A stretch of DNA of 64,000 nt, taken from NCBI RefSeq assembly GCF_027922325.1, contig NZ_BSFL01000001.1:613609-677608 (forward strand), written 5' to 3'. Shown piece by piece: positions 46,949 to 57,486 of the stretch. This DNA comes from Methylopila turkensis. GTDB lineage: Bacteria; Pseudomonadota; Alphaproteobacteria; Rhizobiales; Methylopilaceae. Below the pieces are notes generated by a model. That model was not told the origin of the DNA and searched no databases. It worked only from the letters and a program-made list of their open reading frames with translations. Within the stretch, counting starts at the first letter, position 1. Each line of letters starts with the position of its first letter. Position numbers and translations under genes: made by a program.

Positions 46949-48232
46949 TCACGGCCGCGTCTGGCCGGTCCCGCGCACGCGGTAATTGAAGATCGTGAGC
47001 TGCTCGACGCCGACAGGCCCGCGCGCGTGCAGCCGGCCGGTGGCGATGCCGATCTCCGCGCCGAAGCCGAACTCGCCGCCGTCGGCGAACTGGGTCGAGG
47101 CGTTGTGCAGCACGATCGCGCTGTCGACCTCGGCGAGAAAACGCTCGGCGAGGTTCTCGTCGGTGGTGACGATCGCGTCGGTGTGGCGCGAACCGTAGGC
47201 GTCGATGTGATCGAGGGCTTCGTCCATCCCGTCCACCACGCGTACGGCGATGATCGCGTCGAGAAACTCCGTGCCCCAGTCGCCCTCGGTCGCCGCCGTC
47301 ACGCGAGGGTCGACGGCGCGCGCTTCGGCGTCGCCGCGGACCGCGCAGCCGGCGTCGAGCAGATCGGCGACAAGCGGCGCGAGATGCGTCGCCGCCACCG
47401 CCCGGTCGACCAGCAACGTCTCCGCCGCGCCGCAGACGCCGGTGCGGCGCATCTTGGCGTTGAGCACGATCGCGCGCGCCATGTCGAGATCGGCGCCGGC
47501 GGCGACATAGACATGGTTGTTGCCGTCGAGATGGGCGAACACCGGCACCCGCGCCTCGGCCTGCACGCGCGCCACGAGGCCCTTGCCGCCGCGCGGCACG
47601 ATCACGTCGAGATTGCTCCCGAGACCGGCCAGCATCTCGCCGACCGCGGCGCGGTCCCTCGTGGGCACGAGTTGGATCGCGTCCTCCGGCAGGCCGGCCT
47701 CGCGCAGGCCGAAGGCGAGCGCGGCCTGGATCGCGGCCGAGGAGCGGAAGCTGTCCGTGCCGCCGCGCAGGATCGCGGCGTTGCCGGCCTTGAGACACAG
47801 CGCGCCCGCGTCCGCCGTCACGTTCGGCCGGCTCTCGTAGATCACGCCGACGACGCCGAGCGGCGTGCGGACGCGCTCGATCGCGAGCCCGTTCGGCCGC
47901 GTCCATGCAGCCGTCACCTCGCCGACGGGATCGGCGAGGCCCGCCACCGTCTCCAACCCTTCCGCCATGCCGCTGATGCGGGCCGGCGTCAGCGTCAGGC
48001 GATCGATGAAGGACGCGGCGACGCCGGACGCGCGCGCGGCGGCGAGGTCGGCGGCGTTCGCGGCGAGGATGTCCGCCTCGCTCTCGATGAGACGACGGGC
48101 GGCGGCGGCGAGCGCGGCGTCCTTCGCCGGTCGCGGCGCGAGCGCCAGGGCCTTCGACGCCGCGCGGGCGCGCCGGCCCACCTCCAGCATGAGCGTGTCG
48201 ATCTCGATGAGCCGTTCGGCGGCGGCGGACAT
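46949..48232 (-). CDS. proA: Gamma-glutamyl phosphate reductase (glutamate-5-semialdehyde dehydrogenase)
   Basis: 427 residues with an aldehyde dehydrogenase fold. The NADP-binding region is [32 protein letters not shown]. The catalytic Cys is in [14 protein letters not shown], and the C terminus includes [31 protein letters not shown]. Second step of proline synthesis. It follows proB by 96 bases on the same strand. Confidence 0.96.
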   Translation of the reverse strand: MSAAAERLIEIDTLMLEVGRRARAASKALALAPRPAKDAALAAAARRLIESEADILAANAADLAAARASGVAASFIDRLTLTPARISGMAEGLETVAGLADPVGEVTAAWTRPNGLAIERVRTPLGVVGVIYESRPNVTADAGALCLKAGNAAILRGGTDSFRSSAAIQAALAFGLREAGLPEDAIQLVPTRDRAAVGEMLAGLGSNLDVIVPRGGKGLVARVQAEARVPVFAHLDGNNHVYVAAGADLDMARAIVLNAKMRRTGVCGAAETLLVDRAVAATHLAPLVADLLDAGCAVRGDAEARAVDPRVTAATEGDWGTEFLDAIIAVRVVDGMDEALDHIDAYGSRHTDAIVTTDENLAERFLAEVDSAIVLHNASTQFADGGEFGFGAEIGIATGRLHARGPVGVEQLTIFNYRVRGTGQTRP

Positions 48233-48328
48233 TGCGGAACCTCCAGCGGAGGCCGGGATGTAGCGCGTTTCGGCCTTGGCGTCATTATGACGGATCGCAG
48301 GGCCGGCCTGCGACGACGTCGGTTCCGA

Positions 48329-49453
48329 TCACGCCCCGGTCAGCACCAGATCGTCGCGATGGATGATGGCCGGCCGTCCCTTGAAGCCGAGCACCTGCTC
48401 GATCTCGGCGGTCGGCTTGCCGCGCAGGCGGTTCGCGTCGCCGGAATCGTAGGACACCAGCCCGCGCGCCACCTCGACGCCGTCCGGCGCGCGCACGATC
48501 ACCGCCTCGCCGCGCGAAAAATGGCCGTCCACTCGGACGACGCCCGCCGGCAGCAGCGAACGGCCCCGGTTGAGCGCGGAGGCCGCTCCGGCGTCGACAT
48601 GGATTTCGCCGCGCGGCGCGAGCACGCCGGCGATCCAGCGCTTGCGGGACTGGGCCGGATTGTCGTGCGGCAGAAACCAGGTGCAGCGGCCGCCCTGCTC
48701 GACCACCGAAAGCGGGCTGTCGACCTTGCCGGAGGCGATCATCATGTGGATTCCGGCGCCGGTCGCGATGCGGGCCGCCTCGACCTTGGTGCGCATGCCG
48801 CCGCGCGAGAACTCGGACGCGGCGCCGCCGGCGATCGCCTCCACCGAGGCGTTCACGCGCTCGACGATCGGGATCAGGGTCGCCGTCGGGTCCTGCGCCG
48901 GGGGCGCGGTGTAGAGGCCGTCGATGTCGGACAGCAGCACGAGGCAGTCCGCGCTCGCCATGGACGCGACCCGGGCGGCCAGCCGGTCGTTGTCGCCGTA
49001 GCGGATCTCGGAGGTCGCAACGGTGTCGTTCTCGTTGACGACCGGGATCGCCTTCAGCGCCAGCAGCCGGGCGAGCGTGGCGCGCGCGTTGAGGTAGCGG
49101 CGACGCTCCTCGGTGTCGCCCAGCGTCAGGAGCAGTTGCCCGGCGGTGATGTCGTGGACGCCCAGCACCTCGGACCAGGCGCGGGCGAGCGCGATCTGGC
49201 CGACGGCGGCGGCCGCCTGGCTGTCCTCGAGCCGAAGCGGGCCGCGCGGCAGGCCGAGCACCGTGCGCCCGAGCGCGATCGCGCCGGACGAGACCACGAT
49301 CACTTCCGCACCGCGAGCGGCGTGCCGAGCGAGATCGGAGGCCAGGCTCTCAAGCCAGCGGCGCTTGAGCGCGCCCGCCACCTGATCGACGAGCAGCGCG
49401 GAACCGATCTTGACGACGATGCGGTTGAAGGAGGCGAGCGAGGGTGCGGTCAC
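48329..49453 (-). CDS. proB: Glutamate 5-kinase with PUA domain
   Basis: 374 residues from a GTG start that overlaps the vapC stop (GTGA). Amino-acid kinase domain ([67 protein letters not shown]) and a C-terminal PUA domain (residues about 275-365). It catalyses the first, feedback-inhibited step of proline synthesis. In related genomes it directly follows obgE; here vapBC lies between, and proB translation may be coupled to vapC. Confidence 0.95.
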   Translation of the reverse strand: MTAPSLASFNRIVVKIGSALLVDQVAGALKRRWLESLASDLARHAARGAEVIVVSSGAIALGRTVLGLPRGPLRLEDSQAAAAVGQIALARAWSEVLGVHDITAGQLLLTLGDTEERRRYLNARATLARLLALKAIPVVNENDTVATSEIRYGDNDRLAARVASMASADCLVLLSDIDGLYTAPPAQDPTATLIPIVERVNASVEAIAGGAASEFSRGGMRTKVEAARIATGAGIHMMIASGKVDSPLSVVEQGGRCTWFLPHDNPAQSRKRWIAGVLAPRGEIHVDAGAASALNRGRSLLPAGVVRVDGHFSRGEAVIVRAPDGVEVARGLVSYDSGDANRLRGKPTAEIEQVLGFKGRPAIIHRDDLVLTGA

Positions 49454-49850
49454 GGGAGCCAGGCGGGACGGATGTCGGTGTGGGTGAAGTCGTCGCCTTT
49501 GAACAACAGCGGCGAGTCATGGAACTTCGCGACCGCATAAGTCATGCAGTCGCCGAAGTTCAGCTTGGCGGGGTGTCCGCGCCCGCGGCCGTATCGTTCG
49601 AAGGCGTCGGCGGCGATGTAATGCATCTGCATCCAGAACGCGACCGGCTTGAAGGTGGACCGAGCCATCAACGACTTGATGAACTCCTCGGCTGCGCCTT
49701 GCGACAGCATTTTGCTCAAGACCAAATGCGTCTCGAAAAGCGTCGGCGTGCCTACCAACGCCCTGTGCTGTGCGATGAGATCGGAAAAAGTCCGGCCTCC
49801 GGCTCGTCGTTCGCCATGGCGACGAGCGCGGACGTATCAAGCGCGATCAT
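49450..49850 (-). pseudogene. vapC: VapC PIN-domain toxin, disrupted by a frameshift
   Basis: From the ATG at 49850 the protein begins MIALDTSALVAMANDEPEAG, a standard VapC N terminus with the first catalytic Asp, then runs into a TAG after 33 codons. The remaining PIN domain (TFSDLIAQHRALVGTPTLFETHLVLSK to [15 protein letters not shown]) is intact in another frame and begins near 49795. Restoring one base at about 49790-49797 would join them into about 133 residues with all acidic residues present (Asp5, Glu in LFETH, Asp in NFGDC, Asp in KGDDF). It is either inactivated or a sequencing error. The ATG overlaps the vapB stop. Confidence 0.8.
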
Positions 49851-50122
49851 ATCGGCAGGCCGAACTCGTCATACATGTCGTTCATAATCTCATCCAACGT
49901 CACGCCCGGCAGACGCTTCGAGGCGGCGCGGCGAGAGATCGCTCGGATGGCGTTCGATTCGGCTTTCTGAGTGGCCGTCAATTCCGTTTGATCGCTGAAT
50001 TTCGAACCATACTCGCGCAGCGCTTCGAGAACGACGTCGCTCATCGGTCGGTCGACGATCTGAGAAACCCGGCGCGCGATATCATAAGCCTCATCGCTTC
50101 TGATATTGAGTTGGCGCCCCAT
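49847..50122 (-). CDS. vapB: VapB-type ribbon-helix-helix antitoxin
   Basis: 91 residues from MGRQLNIRSDEAYDIARRV; an upstream ATG at 50152 would add ten residues. The N terminus is the PSK/VapB-type DNA-binding region (RQLNIRSDEAYDIARRVSQIVDRPMSDVV). The C-terminal part (LPGVTLDEIMNDMYDEFGLPI) would wrap the toxin. It overlaps vapC by ATGA. The antitoxin is intact although the toxin frame is broken. VapB-VapC complexes usually repress their own promoter. Confidence 0.85.
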   Translation of the reverse strand: MGRQLNIRSDEAYDIARRVSQIVDRPMSDVVLEALREYGSKFSDQTELTATQKAESNAIRAISRRAASKRLPGVTLDEIMNDMYDEFGLPI

Positions 50123-50164
50123 TGCTAGCACTCCTTCGTCGGCTGCTAGCATATAGTCATCGGC

Positions 50165-51355
<1,191 letters not shown>

Positions 51356-51446
51356 GGCGCGCGGCCGTGCGCAGCAGTCGGCGACCGGCCAAACTGCTTT
51401 CGCGCAAGGCTCTAGCACATTTCTCGCGCAAGCGAACGTCTGAAGG

Positions 51447-51986
51447 TCAGCGGCGCGGGGCGGCCATGCGGATGGCGATGTCCACCGTGCCGATGGGCAC
51501 GCCGAACTTGGACACGCGGGCCTTGTTCTCGACGACGCCGGGACCGCGAAGCACCAGCGTGTCCTCGAAATGCACCTGCGCCGTGCTTCCTCCGGTGTTG
51601 AGCTTCACGTCGTAGGACAGGCGCAGGGTGTTGCCGCTCTCCACGCCCGTCGCGACGCCCACCACGTCGTCGCGACGGCCTTCGTAGCGGCCTGGGCCGA
51701 CGCGGCGGAAGCGCCAGACGTGGCGCTCGGTCTCGCCGTCGGCGTAGGCGATGTCCTCGGCGAGATCGAGCCCCTGCGCGGTGCGGCGGCCGTTGAAGAC
51801 CACCTTGAACGGCCGGGTCGAGCCGGTGAGCGTGTTGCGGAACACGCCCTCCCCCGTCCCCCGGCCGGCGAAGGTCCGCTCGAGCGCGAAGGCCGGCCCC
51901 GGACCGTCTTCGCCGGCGACCTTCGGCGCGCCGGCGCAGGCGGTCAGAACCAACGGAAGGGCGAGAGCGGCAAGGAACGGGCGCAT
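51447..51986 (-). CDS. DUF3833 family lipoprotein
   Basis: 179 residues. A short signal with lipobox LTAC (Cys17) and then a beta-rich domain (FNGRRTAQGLDLAEDIAYADGETERHVWRFRRVGPGRYEGRRDDVVG, LRLSYDVKLNTGG) that matches the DUF3833 family of small lipoproteins of unknown role. It probably sits in the outer membrane facing the periplasm. On the same strand as obgE, but a repeat cluster separates them. Confidence 0.75.
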   Translation of the reverse strand: MRPFLAALALPLVLTACAGAPKVAGEDGPGPAFALERTFAGRGTGEGVFRNTLTGSTRPFKVVFNGRRTAQGLDLAEDIAYADGETERHVWRFRRVGPGRYEGRRDDVVGVATGVESGNTLRLSYDVKLNTGGSTAQVHFEDTLVLRGPGVVENKARVSKFGVPIGTVDIAIRMAAPRR

Positions 51987-52056
51987 GGACGATGCCTCCG
52001 GCGGGCGGGACGGTCGACATGGATACGTCGTCCGTCCCGACGCGGATGCCGCGCCG

Positions 52057-53184
52057 TCAGCCCCCGAAGGCGCGGAAGGCCGCCGGGGTCCATTCCCGGA
52101 ACGACTGGAACGTCTCCCGGTCGAGCCGGAAGCGGTCCGCCGCCACCGGACCGCCGGTCGCAGGCCGCACGAGGCCGGAGCCCTCCCACTGAAATCCGCA
52201 CCGGATGATGACCTGCCGGGACGCCCAGTCCGCCGCCCGGCAGGTTGTGCGCACCGCCCGCACGCCTCCGGTCTGGAACGCGGCCTCGAGCGCGGCCCGC
52301 GCCGCTTCTGTCATCAGGCCACGGCCGCGGTGGTCGACGCCAAGCCAGAAGCCGAGATCGACCACGCCAGCCTCGCCCGCCCGCCATCCGACCGTGCCGA
52401 CCAGCGCCCCGCTCTCCTTGAGCCGCATGAGCAGCCGAAGGTTCGCCGGCCGCGGATCGCGCGCCGCGCGCAGCACGAAGCCCCGGGCTTCGTCGAGCGC
52501 GCCGAGCGCGGGCGTCTGCGCGGTCGAGAGCCCGATCGGGCGATCGGCGGCCAGCCGCGCCGTCTCCTCGGCGTCCGCCATCGTCGGCGTGCGCAGCGTC
52601 AGCCGGTCGGTCTCGATGATCGGTAGGGTCTCCGCCCAGTCCGCGCGGCGCAGCCGGCACGTCACGTGCTCGACCGTCTCCCGGCGCGCGAGCGACCGCG
52701 CCCGCATCGCGCCGTACGGCCGAAACCCCGCCTTCGCCAGCACCCGGCCGGAGGCGGGATTGTCGACCATATGCGCCGCCTCGACGACCCCGATCCGGGT
52801 CGTGGCGAAGGCGAAATCCACGAAGGACCGGATCGCGAGCGTCCCGATCCCCCTGCCCGAGTACGGCGCGCCGAGCCAGTAGCCGAGGCCGAGCGCGCCT
52901 GCGGCTGGCGTCAGCGAGACAACGCCGGCGAGCGCTCCGTCGACCGAGATCGCCGCCCGCAGGCCCGAACGGTCGGCGACGAGGCCGGCGAGCCAGGCTT
53001 CGGCGTCGGCGAGCGTGTAGGGGTGGGGAACCCGGCCGAGATTGCGGGAGACCGCGATGTCTCCCAGCAACCCGGCGATCGCCGGGGCGTCGGCGGGGGT
53101 GAGGCGGCGGAGACGGACGGACGGCTCCGCCGTCATACAGTCTTCCGCGAACAGGCTTTCGTCGAAATCGGGCGTCGGGGACAT
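52057..53184 (-). CDS. Tandem GNAT acetyltransferase (two RimJ/RimL-like domains)
   Basis: 375 residues holding two complete GNAT units. The first (about 20-185) has LGYWLGAPYSGRGIGTLAIRSFVDFAF and ARVLAKAGF-type ends. The second (about 190-360) has DLGFWLGVDHRGRGLMTEAARAALEAAF and RCGFQWEGSG. Each keeps an acetyl-CoA loop (SGRGIGT, RGRGLMT). An internal ATG at residue 17 (MTAEPSVRL) is an alternative start. GNAT genes between rpmA and obgE are common in Hyphomicrobiales; a two-in-one protein is less so. Confidence 0.85.
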   Translation of the reverse strand: MSPTPDFDESLFAEDCMTAEPSVRLRRLTPADAPAIAGLLGDIAVSRNLGRVPHPYTLADAEAWLAGLVADRSGLRAAISVDGALAGVVSLTPAAGALGLGYWLGAPYSGRGIGTLAIRSFVDFAFATTRIGVVEAAHMVDNPASGRVLAKAGFRPYGAMRARSLARRETVEHVTCRLRRADWAETLPIIETDRLTLRTPTMADAEETARLAADRPIGLSTAQTPALGALDEARGFVLRAARDPRPANLRLLMRLKESGALVGTVGWRAGEAGVVDLGFWLGVDHRGRGLMTEAARAALEAAFQTGGVRAVRTTCRAADWASRQVIIRCGFQWEGSGLVRPATGGPVAADRFRLDRETFQSFREWTPAAFRAFGG

Positions 53185-53315
53185 CGGACCGGGCCTTCCG
53201 AAACGGAAACGGGGGAGTACGGTTCGCCCGTCTCCCCCGTCGCATCGGACCTCGCGGTCAGCGACCGCTCCGCCGGGGGTTTTGGGCCCGGCGGGAGCGT
53301 CGTGTCAGCCCGCCG

Positions 53316-53591
53316 TCATTCCGCAGCTTCGGCCGCCGCAGCGGTCGTGACGTTCACGTAGGTCCGGCCATTGGCCTTGGATACGAAGAGCACCTTGCCC
53401 TCCGCGGTCGCGAACAGGGTGTGGTCCTTGCCGATGCCGACATTCGCGCCGGGATGCCACTTCGTGCCGCGCTGGCGCACGAGGATGTTGCCCGGGATGA
53501 CGGCTTCGCCGCCGAACTTCTTCACGCCGAGGCGCCGGCCTTCGGAGTCGCGGCCGTTGCGGGAGGAGCCGCCTGCCTTCTTGTGAGCCAT
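53316..53591 (-). CDS. rpmA: 50S ribosomal protein L27
   Basis: 91 residues starting [20 protein letters not shown], the conserved N-terminal tail that reaches toward the peptidyl transferase centre, then [21 protein letters not shown]. The C terminus is Ala-rich. It follows rplU by 25 bases with a good GGAGAA ribosome site. Confidence 0.98.
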   Translation of the reverse strand: MAHKKAGGSSRNGRDSEGRRLGVKKFGGEAVIPGNILVRQRGTKWHPGANVGIGKDHTLFATAEGKVLFVSKANGRTYVNVTTAAAAEAAE

Positions 53592-53616
53592 CGGAGTTCT
53601 CCTTCTCTACAGCCGC

Positions 53617-53940
53617 TCAGTTCTTCGACGCGCCGGTCAGGCCGACGATCTTCACGATCGTGTGGTCCTGACGGTGGCCGCGCTTGCGCTTCGAGTTCTG
53701 GCGGCGACGCTTCTTGAAGGCGATGACCTTCGCACCGCGCGCATGCTCGACGATCTCGGCCGCGACCGAGGCGCCCGAGACGAACGGAGCGCCGAACGAC
53801 ACGTCGTCGCCCGCGCCGATCGCGAGGATCTCGCCGAACTTCACGGTGGCGCCGGCCTCGCCCTCGAGCTTGCCGACGGTTATCACGTCGCCCTCGGCGA
53901 CCCGGTGCTGCTTGCCGCCGGTCTTGATGACTGCGAACAT
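53617..53940 (-). CDS. rplU: 50S ribosomal protein L21
   Basis: 107 residues: MFAVIKTGGKQHRVAEGDVI at the N terminus and the basic KKRRRQNSKRKRGHRQDHTIVKI C-terminal segment that defines L21. First gene of the rplU-rpmA unit, read from the promoter at 54071-54098, with a leader of about 120 bases. Confidence 0.98.
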   Translation of the reverse strand: MFAVIKTGGKQHRVAEGDVITVGKLEGEAGATVKFGEILAIGAGDDVSFGAPFVSGASVAAEIVEHARGAKVIAFKKRRRQNSKRKRGHRQDHTIVKIVGLTGASKN

Positions 53941-54070
53941 CGTTTCATAGTCCCGTGTTCATAACGCGCTCCCGAGGCGGGATGCCCTTGGCGCGGCTTT
54001 TTGTCAGTCTGGGTCTTGCGCCCAAACGAAGAAGGCGCGGGTGAGGGTCCCCACCGCGCCAGCGCGTGTC

Positions 54071-54098
54071 TCTATAGCGAAAACCGGCGCCGGGTCAA
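54071..54098 (-). promoter_or_regulatory. Sigma-70-type promoter of rplU-rpmA
   Basis: On the minus strand TTGACC (54098-54093) and TATAGA (54076-54071) are 16 bases apart. The site lies about 130 bases before rplU, between it and the same-strand deacylase gene. The leader contains a CCCGCCTCGGG hairpin just before the gene. Confidence 0.6.
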
Positions 54099-54166
54099 TC
54101 GGAAGCCGAGATCCGTGGCTCCAAACCGGCGACGGGGCCGTGGACGGTTCCCCCGCGCCACGCCCC

Positions 54167-54673
54167 TCAGGCCTCCGCCCGCGCAAGCTCCACGATGACC
54201 GGCTCGTGGCCGGTCGCGCGCAGGAAGCGCAGCAGGTCGTCGGGCGCGAGCGCGGTCGTCGCGGTGTTCGTCAGCGGATGCACGTTCACGAGCTCATGGC
54301 GCAGCAGCGATGCGTCGAGCCCGACCGTCACCCGCCCCTCGGCGTCGTTGATCGCTCCGAACGGCGTGACGGAGCCGGGCTCCACGCCCCAGACGCTCAC
54401 GAGCAGCTCCGGCGACCCGAACGAGAACCGGCCCGACGCGCCGAGCGCCGCCGCGAGCCATTTCAGGTCGATCGTCGCTTCGGCGTCGGCGGTGAAGAGG
54501 AACAGCCGCCCCTTCCTGTCCTTCAGAAACAGGTTCTTGGTGTGGCCGCCGGGCATCCCGGCCTTGAGCGCGCGCGATTCGGCGACCGTGAACACGGCCT
54601 CATGATCGTGCGTGGCCGAAGCGATCCCGAGCTCCGCAAGCCGGGCCAGAAGCTCGTCGCGCGTCGCCGGCAT
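54167..54673 (-). CDS. ProXp-type aminoacyl-tRNA deacylase (YbaK/EbsC family)
   Basis: 168 residues with the prolyl-tRNA synthetase-associated domain: SATHDHEAVFTVAES, the conserved Lys in GGHTKNLFLKDRKGRLFLF, GRFSFGSPELL, GSVTPFGAINDAEGRV and HPLTNTATTAL. Free-standing members (PrdX/ProXp-ala) remove wrongly attached Ala from tRNA-Pro. It lies on the same strand as rplU, with 226 bases between that hold the rplU promoter. Confidence 0.88.
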   Translation of the reverse strand: MPATRDELLARLAELGIASATHDHEAVFTVAESRALKAGMPGGHTKNLFLKDRKGRLFLFTADAEATIDLKWLAAALGASGRFSFGSPELLVSVWGVEPGSVTPFGAINDAEGRVTVGLDASLLRHELVNVHPLTNTATTALAPDDLLRFLRATGHEPVIVELARAEA

Positions 54674-54903
54674 GTCTCTCGCCTCCTCCCTCCGCTTCAG
54701 GCTTTGGGAAGAGGCTTATGGCCGGCCGCGCCGCGCCCGTCCATGTCCGTCCAGGGCGCGCGCTTCGGCTGCAGGGCGTCTCGACCGGGCGCGCCATCGA
54801 CGGGTCACCCTCTCTCCGTCTTCGCCGCCTCCATCACGCCGGACCGCAGCCACGGCGGCCAGCGCCTTGTCCGACGGCCAGGAAAAAGGCGCGCGAAACC
54901 GCC

Positions 54904-54932
54904 TTGCATTCCTCCAGCGGCTGCGGCATAGG
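54904..54932 (+). promoter_or_regulatory. Possible promoter of tRNA-Gly
   Basis: TTGCAT (54904-54909) and CATAGG (54927-54932) with 17-base spacing, 41 bases before the tRNA. Both hexamers deviate from consensus, so this is tentative. Confidence 0.35.
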
Positions 54933-54972
54933 AAGCGCCTCGCCGGCCGACGCTGGCGACGGACTGAAGCGG

Positions 54973-55047
54973 GCGGGCGTAGCTCAGGGGTAGAGCACAA
55001 CCTTGCCAAGGTTGGGGTCGTGGGTTCGAATCCCATCGCCCGCTCCA
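54973..55047 (+). tRNA. tRNA-Gly (anticodon GCC)
   Basis: 75 bases including encoded CCA. The acceptor stem GCGGGCG/CGCCCGC is perfect, the D-arm reads TAGCTCAGGGGTAGAGC, the anticodon loop TTGCCAA gives GCC, and the T-arm is GTGGGTTCGAATCCCAT. It reads glycine codons GGC/GGU. No integrase or duplicated tRNA 3' end is seen downstream. Confidence 0.97.
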
Positions 55048-55379
55048 AGTCCACCAAACGTCCTGCGCGCGCTGCGGCCGAGGACGGAAACGCACATCGG
55101 TTTCGCCCGACCCATCGACGCTGCATAGCGCGATCGACGGATGACCGCGCCGGAGCGGCGCGATCACCTCGTCCGGCGTCTCGCCGCCCTGACGCCTGCT
55201 CCCGTCGCTGATCGGCAGGAGGGGGGCGCGCTTCAGCCCCCAGGCGTCATGGCCCTCTATTCTTGGGTGGATCGCGCTCGCAGCCGTTTCCGGTTGGAGC
55301 CATGACCGGCGCCTGGCCAATCGGCGCGGCTCGCCTCCCTCCCGCGATCGAGCCGACACAGTTGATATCTGTGGGCGGC
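55048..55379. other. 332-base intergenic stretch without recognised content
   Basis: Between tRNA-Gly and the selD stop. Frames on both strands lack ribosome sites and family resemblance. I see no promoter, repeat of the two palindromic families, or att-like copy of the tRNA end. A weak GGGGGGCGCGCTTCAGCCCCC hairpin occurs near 55220. Confidence 0.5.
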
Positions 55380-56432
55380 TCAGGCCCGGAACGTCACCTC
55401 GGCAGGACCCTCGCCCACGCGGCCGACGACGCTCGCCGCGGCGAAGCCGGCGGCGCGGCAGGTTTCGAGCACGCGCTCAACGGCGTCGGGGGCGACGGCG
55501 ACCAGCAGGCCGCCACTCGTCTGCGGGTCGCACATCAGCGCGCGGCGCCAGAGCGGGCGGTCCTCCGGCCAGCGCACGGCGTCGCCGTAGCTCGTCCAGT
55601 TGCGGCCCGAGGCGCCGGTGACGTAGCCTGCCTCAGCCAGCGCCAGAGCCCCTTCAAGCAGCGGCACGGCCGCCTCGTCGATCTCGGTTGAGACGCCGGA
55701 GCCGCGGCACATCTCGAGCAGGTGGCCTAGCAGCCCGAAGCCGGTCACGTCCGTCATGGCGTGGACGCCGTCGAGCGCGGCGAGCGCGGGACCGACGCTG
55801 TTGAGCGTAGTGGTGGAGGCGATCATGGCGCGGTAGGCGGCGTCGCCGAGTTCGCCCTTCTTCATCGCCGCCGAGAAGATCCCGACGCCCAGGCCCTTGG
55901 TCAGGACCAGCACGTCGCCGGGCTTCGCGCTCGCGTTCGTCAGCACGCGATCGGGGCGGGTCAGACCGATCGCGACCAGCCCATAGATCGGTTCGGGCGA
56001 GTCGATGGAATGTCCGCCGACGATCGGAATTCCGGCCCGGCCGCAGGTCTCGGCGCCGCCGGCGAGAATGTCCTGCGCGGTCTCGACCGGGATGGTCGAG
56101 ATCGGCATGCCGACGATCGCCAGCGCGAACAGCGGCGTTCCGCCCATGGCGTAGACGTCCGACAGCGCGTTGGTGGCGGCGATGCGGCCGAACTGGAACG
56201 GGTCGTCGACGATCGGGGTGAAGAAATCGGTGGTGGCGATGATCGCCTGGTCGTCGTTCAGGCGGTAGACCGCTGCGTCGTCGGAGGTCTCGGTCCCGAC
56301 CAGCAGATCGGGGCAGGCCACCGGAACCGGCATCTTTTTGAGGATGTCCTGCAGCACGGCCGGCGCGAGCTTGCAGCCGCAGCCACCGCCATGAGCCATG
56401 GAGGTGAGACGGATGGCGGGCTTGTCGTCCAT
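55380..56432 (-). CDS. selD: Selenide, water dikinase SelD
   Basis: 350 residues from MDDKPAIRL; the longer frame upstream has no family resemblance. The catalytic loop HGGGCGCKL contains Cys18 (the Cys/Sec position) and Lys21, both by ordinary codons, so it is not a selenoprotein. Typical later blocks: [52 protein letters not shown] and [10 protein letters not shown]. SelD makes selenophosphate for selenocysteine tRNA or 2-selenouridine. No selA, selB or mnmH is in the window. Confidence 0.96.
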   Translation of the reverse strand: MDDKPAIRLTSMAHGGGCGCKLAPAVLQDILKKMPVPVACPDLLVGTETSDDAAVYRLNDDQAIIATTDFFTPIVDDPFQFGRIAATNALSDVYAMGGTPLFALAIVGMPISTIPVETAQDILAGGAETCGRAGIPIVGGHSIDSPEPIYGLVAIGLTRPDRVLTNASAKPGDVLVLTKGLGVGIFSAAMKKGELGDAAYRAMIASTTTLNSVGPALAALDGVHAMTDVTGFGLLGHLLEMCRGSGVSTEIDEAAVPLLEGALALAEAGYVTGASGRNWTSYGDAVRWPEDRPLWRRALMCDPQTSGGLLVAVAPDAVERVLETCRAAGFAAASVVGRVGEGPAEVTFRA

Positions 56433-56602
56433 GAGGGATCCTCGCGCGTTTTGCGCGGAGCCTAACGCGCCGGGCTCCCGCAAGCGAGCCGCAGCTCCCG
56501 GCGAGCCTCCGCCGTCCCGGGCGCAGGAACAAAATCGCCGCCGGAGTCGTTTCCGCTCTATCGCCACCAAAAACTCTGTCCGCCGGACATAAGGAGCGGC
56601 TC

Positions 56603-56677
56603 GTGAACTCGATCATTTATCTCGTCGGCCTGATCGTGATCGTCCTCGCGATCCTGTCCTTCCTCGGACTTCGCTGA
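56603..56677 (+). CDS. 24-residue single-helix membrane protein
   Basis: A GTG start with AAGGAG seven bases upstream opens a frame that ends at a TGA. It encodes [20 protein letters not shown] followed by LGLR, almost entirely one hydrophobic helix with a charged end. I recall near-identical tiny proteins in other Hyphomicrobiales, which argues that it is real. The function is unknown; such peptides often bind a larger membrane complex. It is divergent from selD. Confidence 0.6.
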   Translation: MNSIIYLVGLIVIVLAILSFLGLR

Positions 56678-56939
56678 CGAACTAGGGCCGCACATCGAGC
56701 GTGGAGCGGTAAAACCGCCTGCCGGTCTTTTGGTGTCTTGGACTGGCGTTTGTCGCCACACGCGGCCGGCTCGAACGCACCGGTTTATGACCGGCAGCCT
56801 CACGCCGACTCGCCGGCCGCTCCTCACATTCGTAAACGCCGCGAGGTTTTGCACGCTCATCCCATCGGGGCGCGCGCAGCCATGACGCCTGCCAGCGCGC
56901 GTGCGATCAGCGCGACCCAAAGCTAATAGGAGACTAACC

Positions 56940-57434
56940 GTGACGACAGCCACCGACGTCGACCGCGTTTATGATCTCGCCGAGGACATCGGCGTCTGCA
57001 TGCTCACCTCGAAAGCAGGCGCAGCGCTACGGGCGCGGCCTATGCACGCGAAGATCGACCGCGACGCCGGCGCCGTGACCTTTCTGACCGACGTCCGTCA
57101 TCACAAGGACGACGAGATCGCGGCCGATCCCGAAGTTTGCCTCGCCTTCGCGAAGCCGGGCTCCCAAAACTACGTCTCGATCTCCGGGGTCGCCGAGGTG
57201 CTGAACGACCGCGCCGCGATCAAGGCGCGGTTTAGCGAGATGGCCAAGCTGTGGTTCCCGGAAGGTCCTGAGGACCCGAACGTACGGCTGCTGGTCGTCC
57301 GCCCCACCGCGGCGGAGTTCTGGGACGGCAAGACCAACCCGATCGCCGTCGCGTTCCAGATGGCGAAGGCGCGGCTGTCCGACGAGCGACCCGACCTTGG
57401 CGACAACCGGAAAGTGGCGATGGGCGGCAGCTGA
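56940..57434 (+). CDS. Pyridoxamine 5'-phosphate oxidase-like protein (general stress protein 26 type)
   Basis: 164 residues from a GTG with TAGGAGA nine bases before. It has the FMN-binding split-barrel: RVYDLAEDIGVCMLTSKAG, RPMHAKIDRDAGAVTFLTDVRHHKDDEI, NYVSISGVAEVLNDR, and KLWFPEGPEDPNVRLLVVRPTAAEFWDG, all typical of the stress protein 26 branch. These bind FMN or FAD and may reduce small substrates. It stands alone after a 262-base spacer with no visible gene. Confidence 0.85.
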   Translation: MTTATDVDRVYDLAEDIGVCMLTSKAGAALRARPMHAKIDRDAGAVTFLTDVRHHKDDEIAADPEVCLAFAKPGSQNYVSISGVAEVLNDRAAIKARFSEMAKLWFPEGPEDPNVRLLVVRPTAAEFWDGKTNPIAVAFQMAKARLSDERPDLGDNRKVAMGGS

Positions 57435-57486
57435 CGACGAGGCCGGAAAAAGCCGACGGTCGCGACCGCGTCCGAATTGTCAGGAA

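Noticed and set aside
54973..55379. tRNA-Gly as an integration site of a mobile element
   Set aside because: No integrase, no repeat of the tRNA 3' end and ordinary chromosomal genes follow.
55380..56432. SelD as a selenoprotein with in-frame UGA
   Set aside because: The active-site position is an ordinary Cys codon and no internal TGA occurs in the frame.
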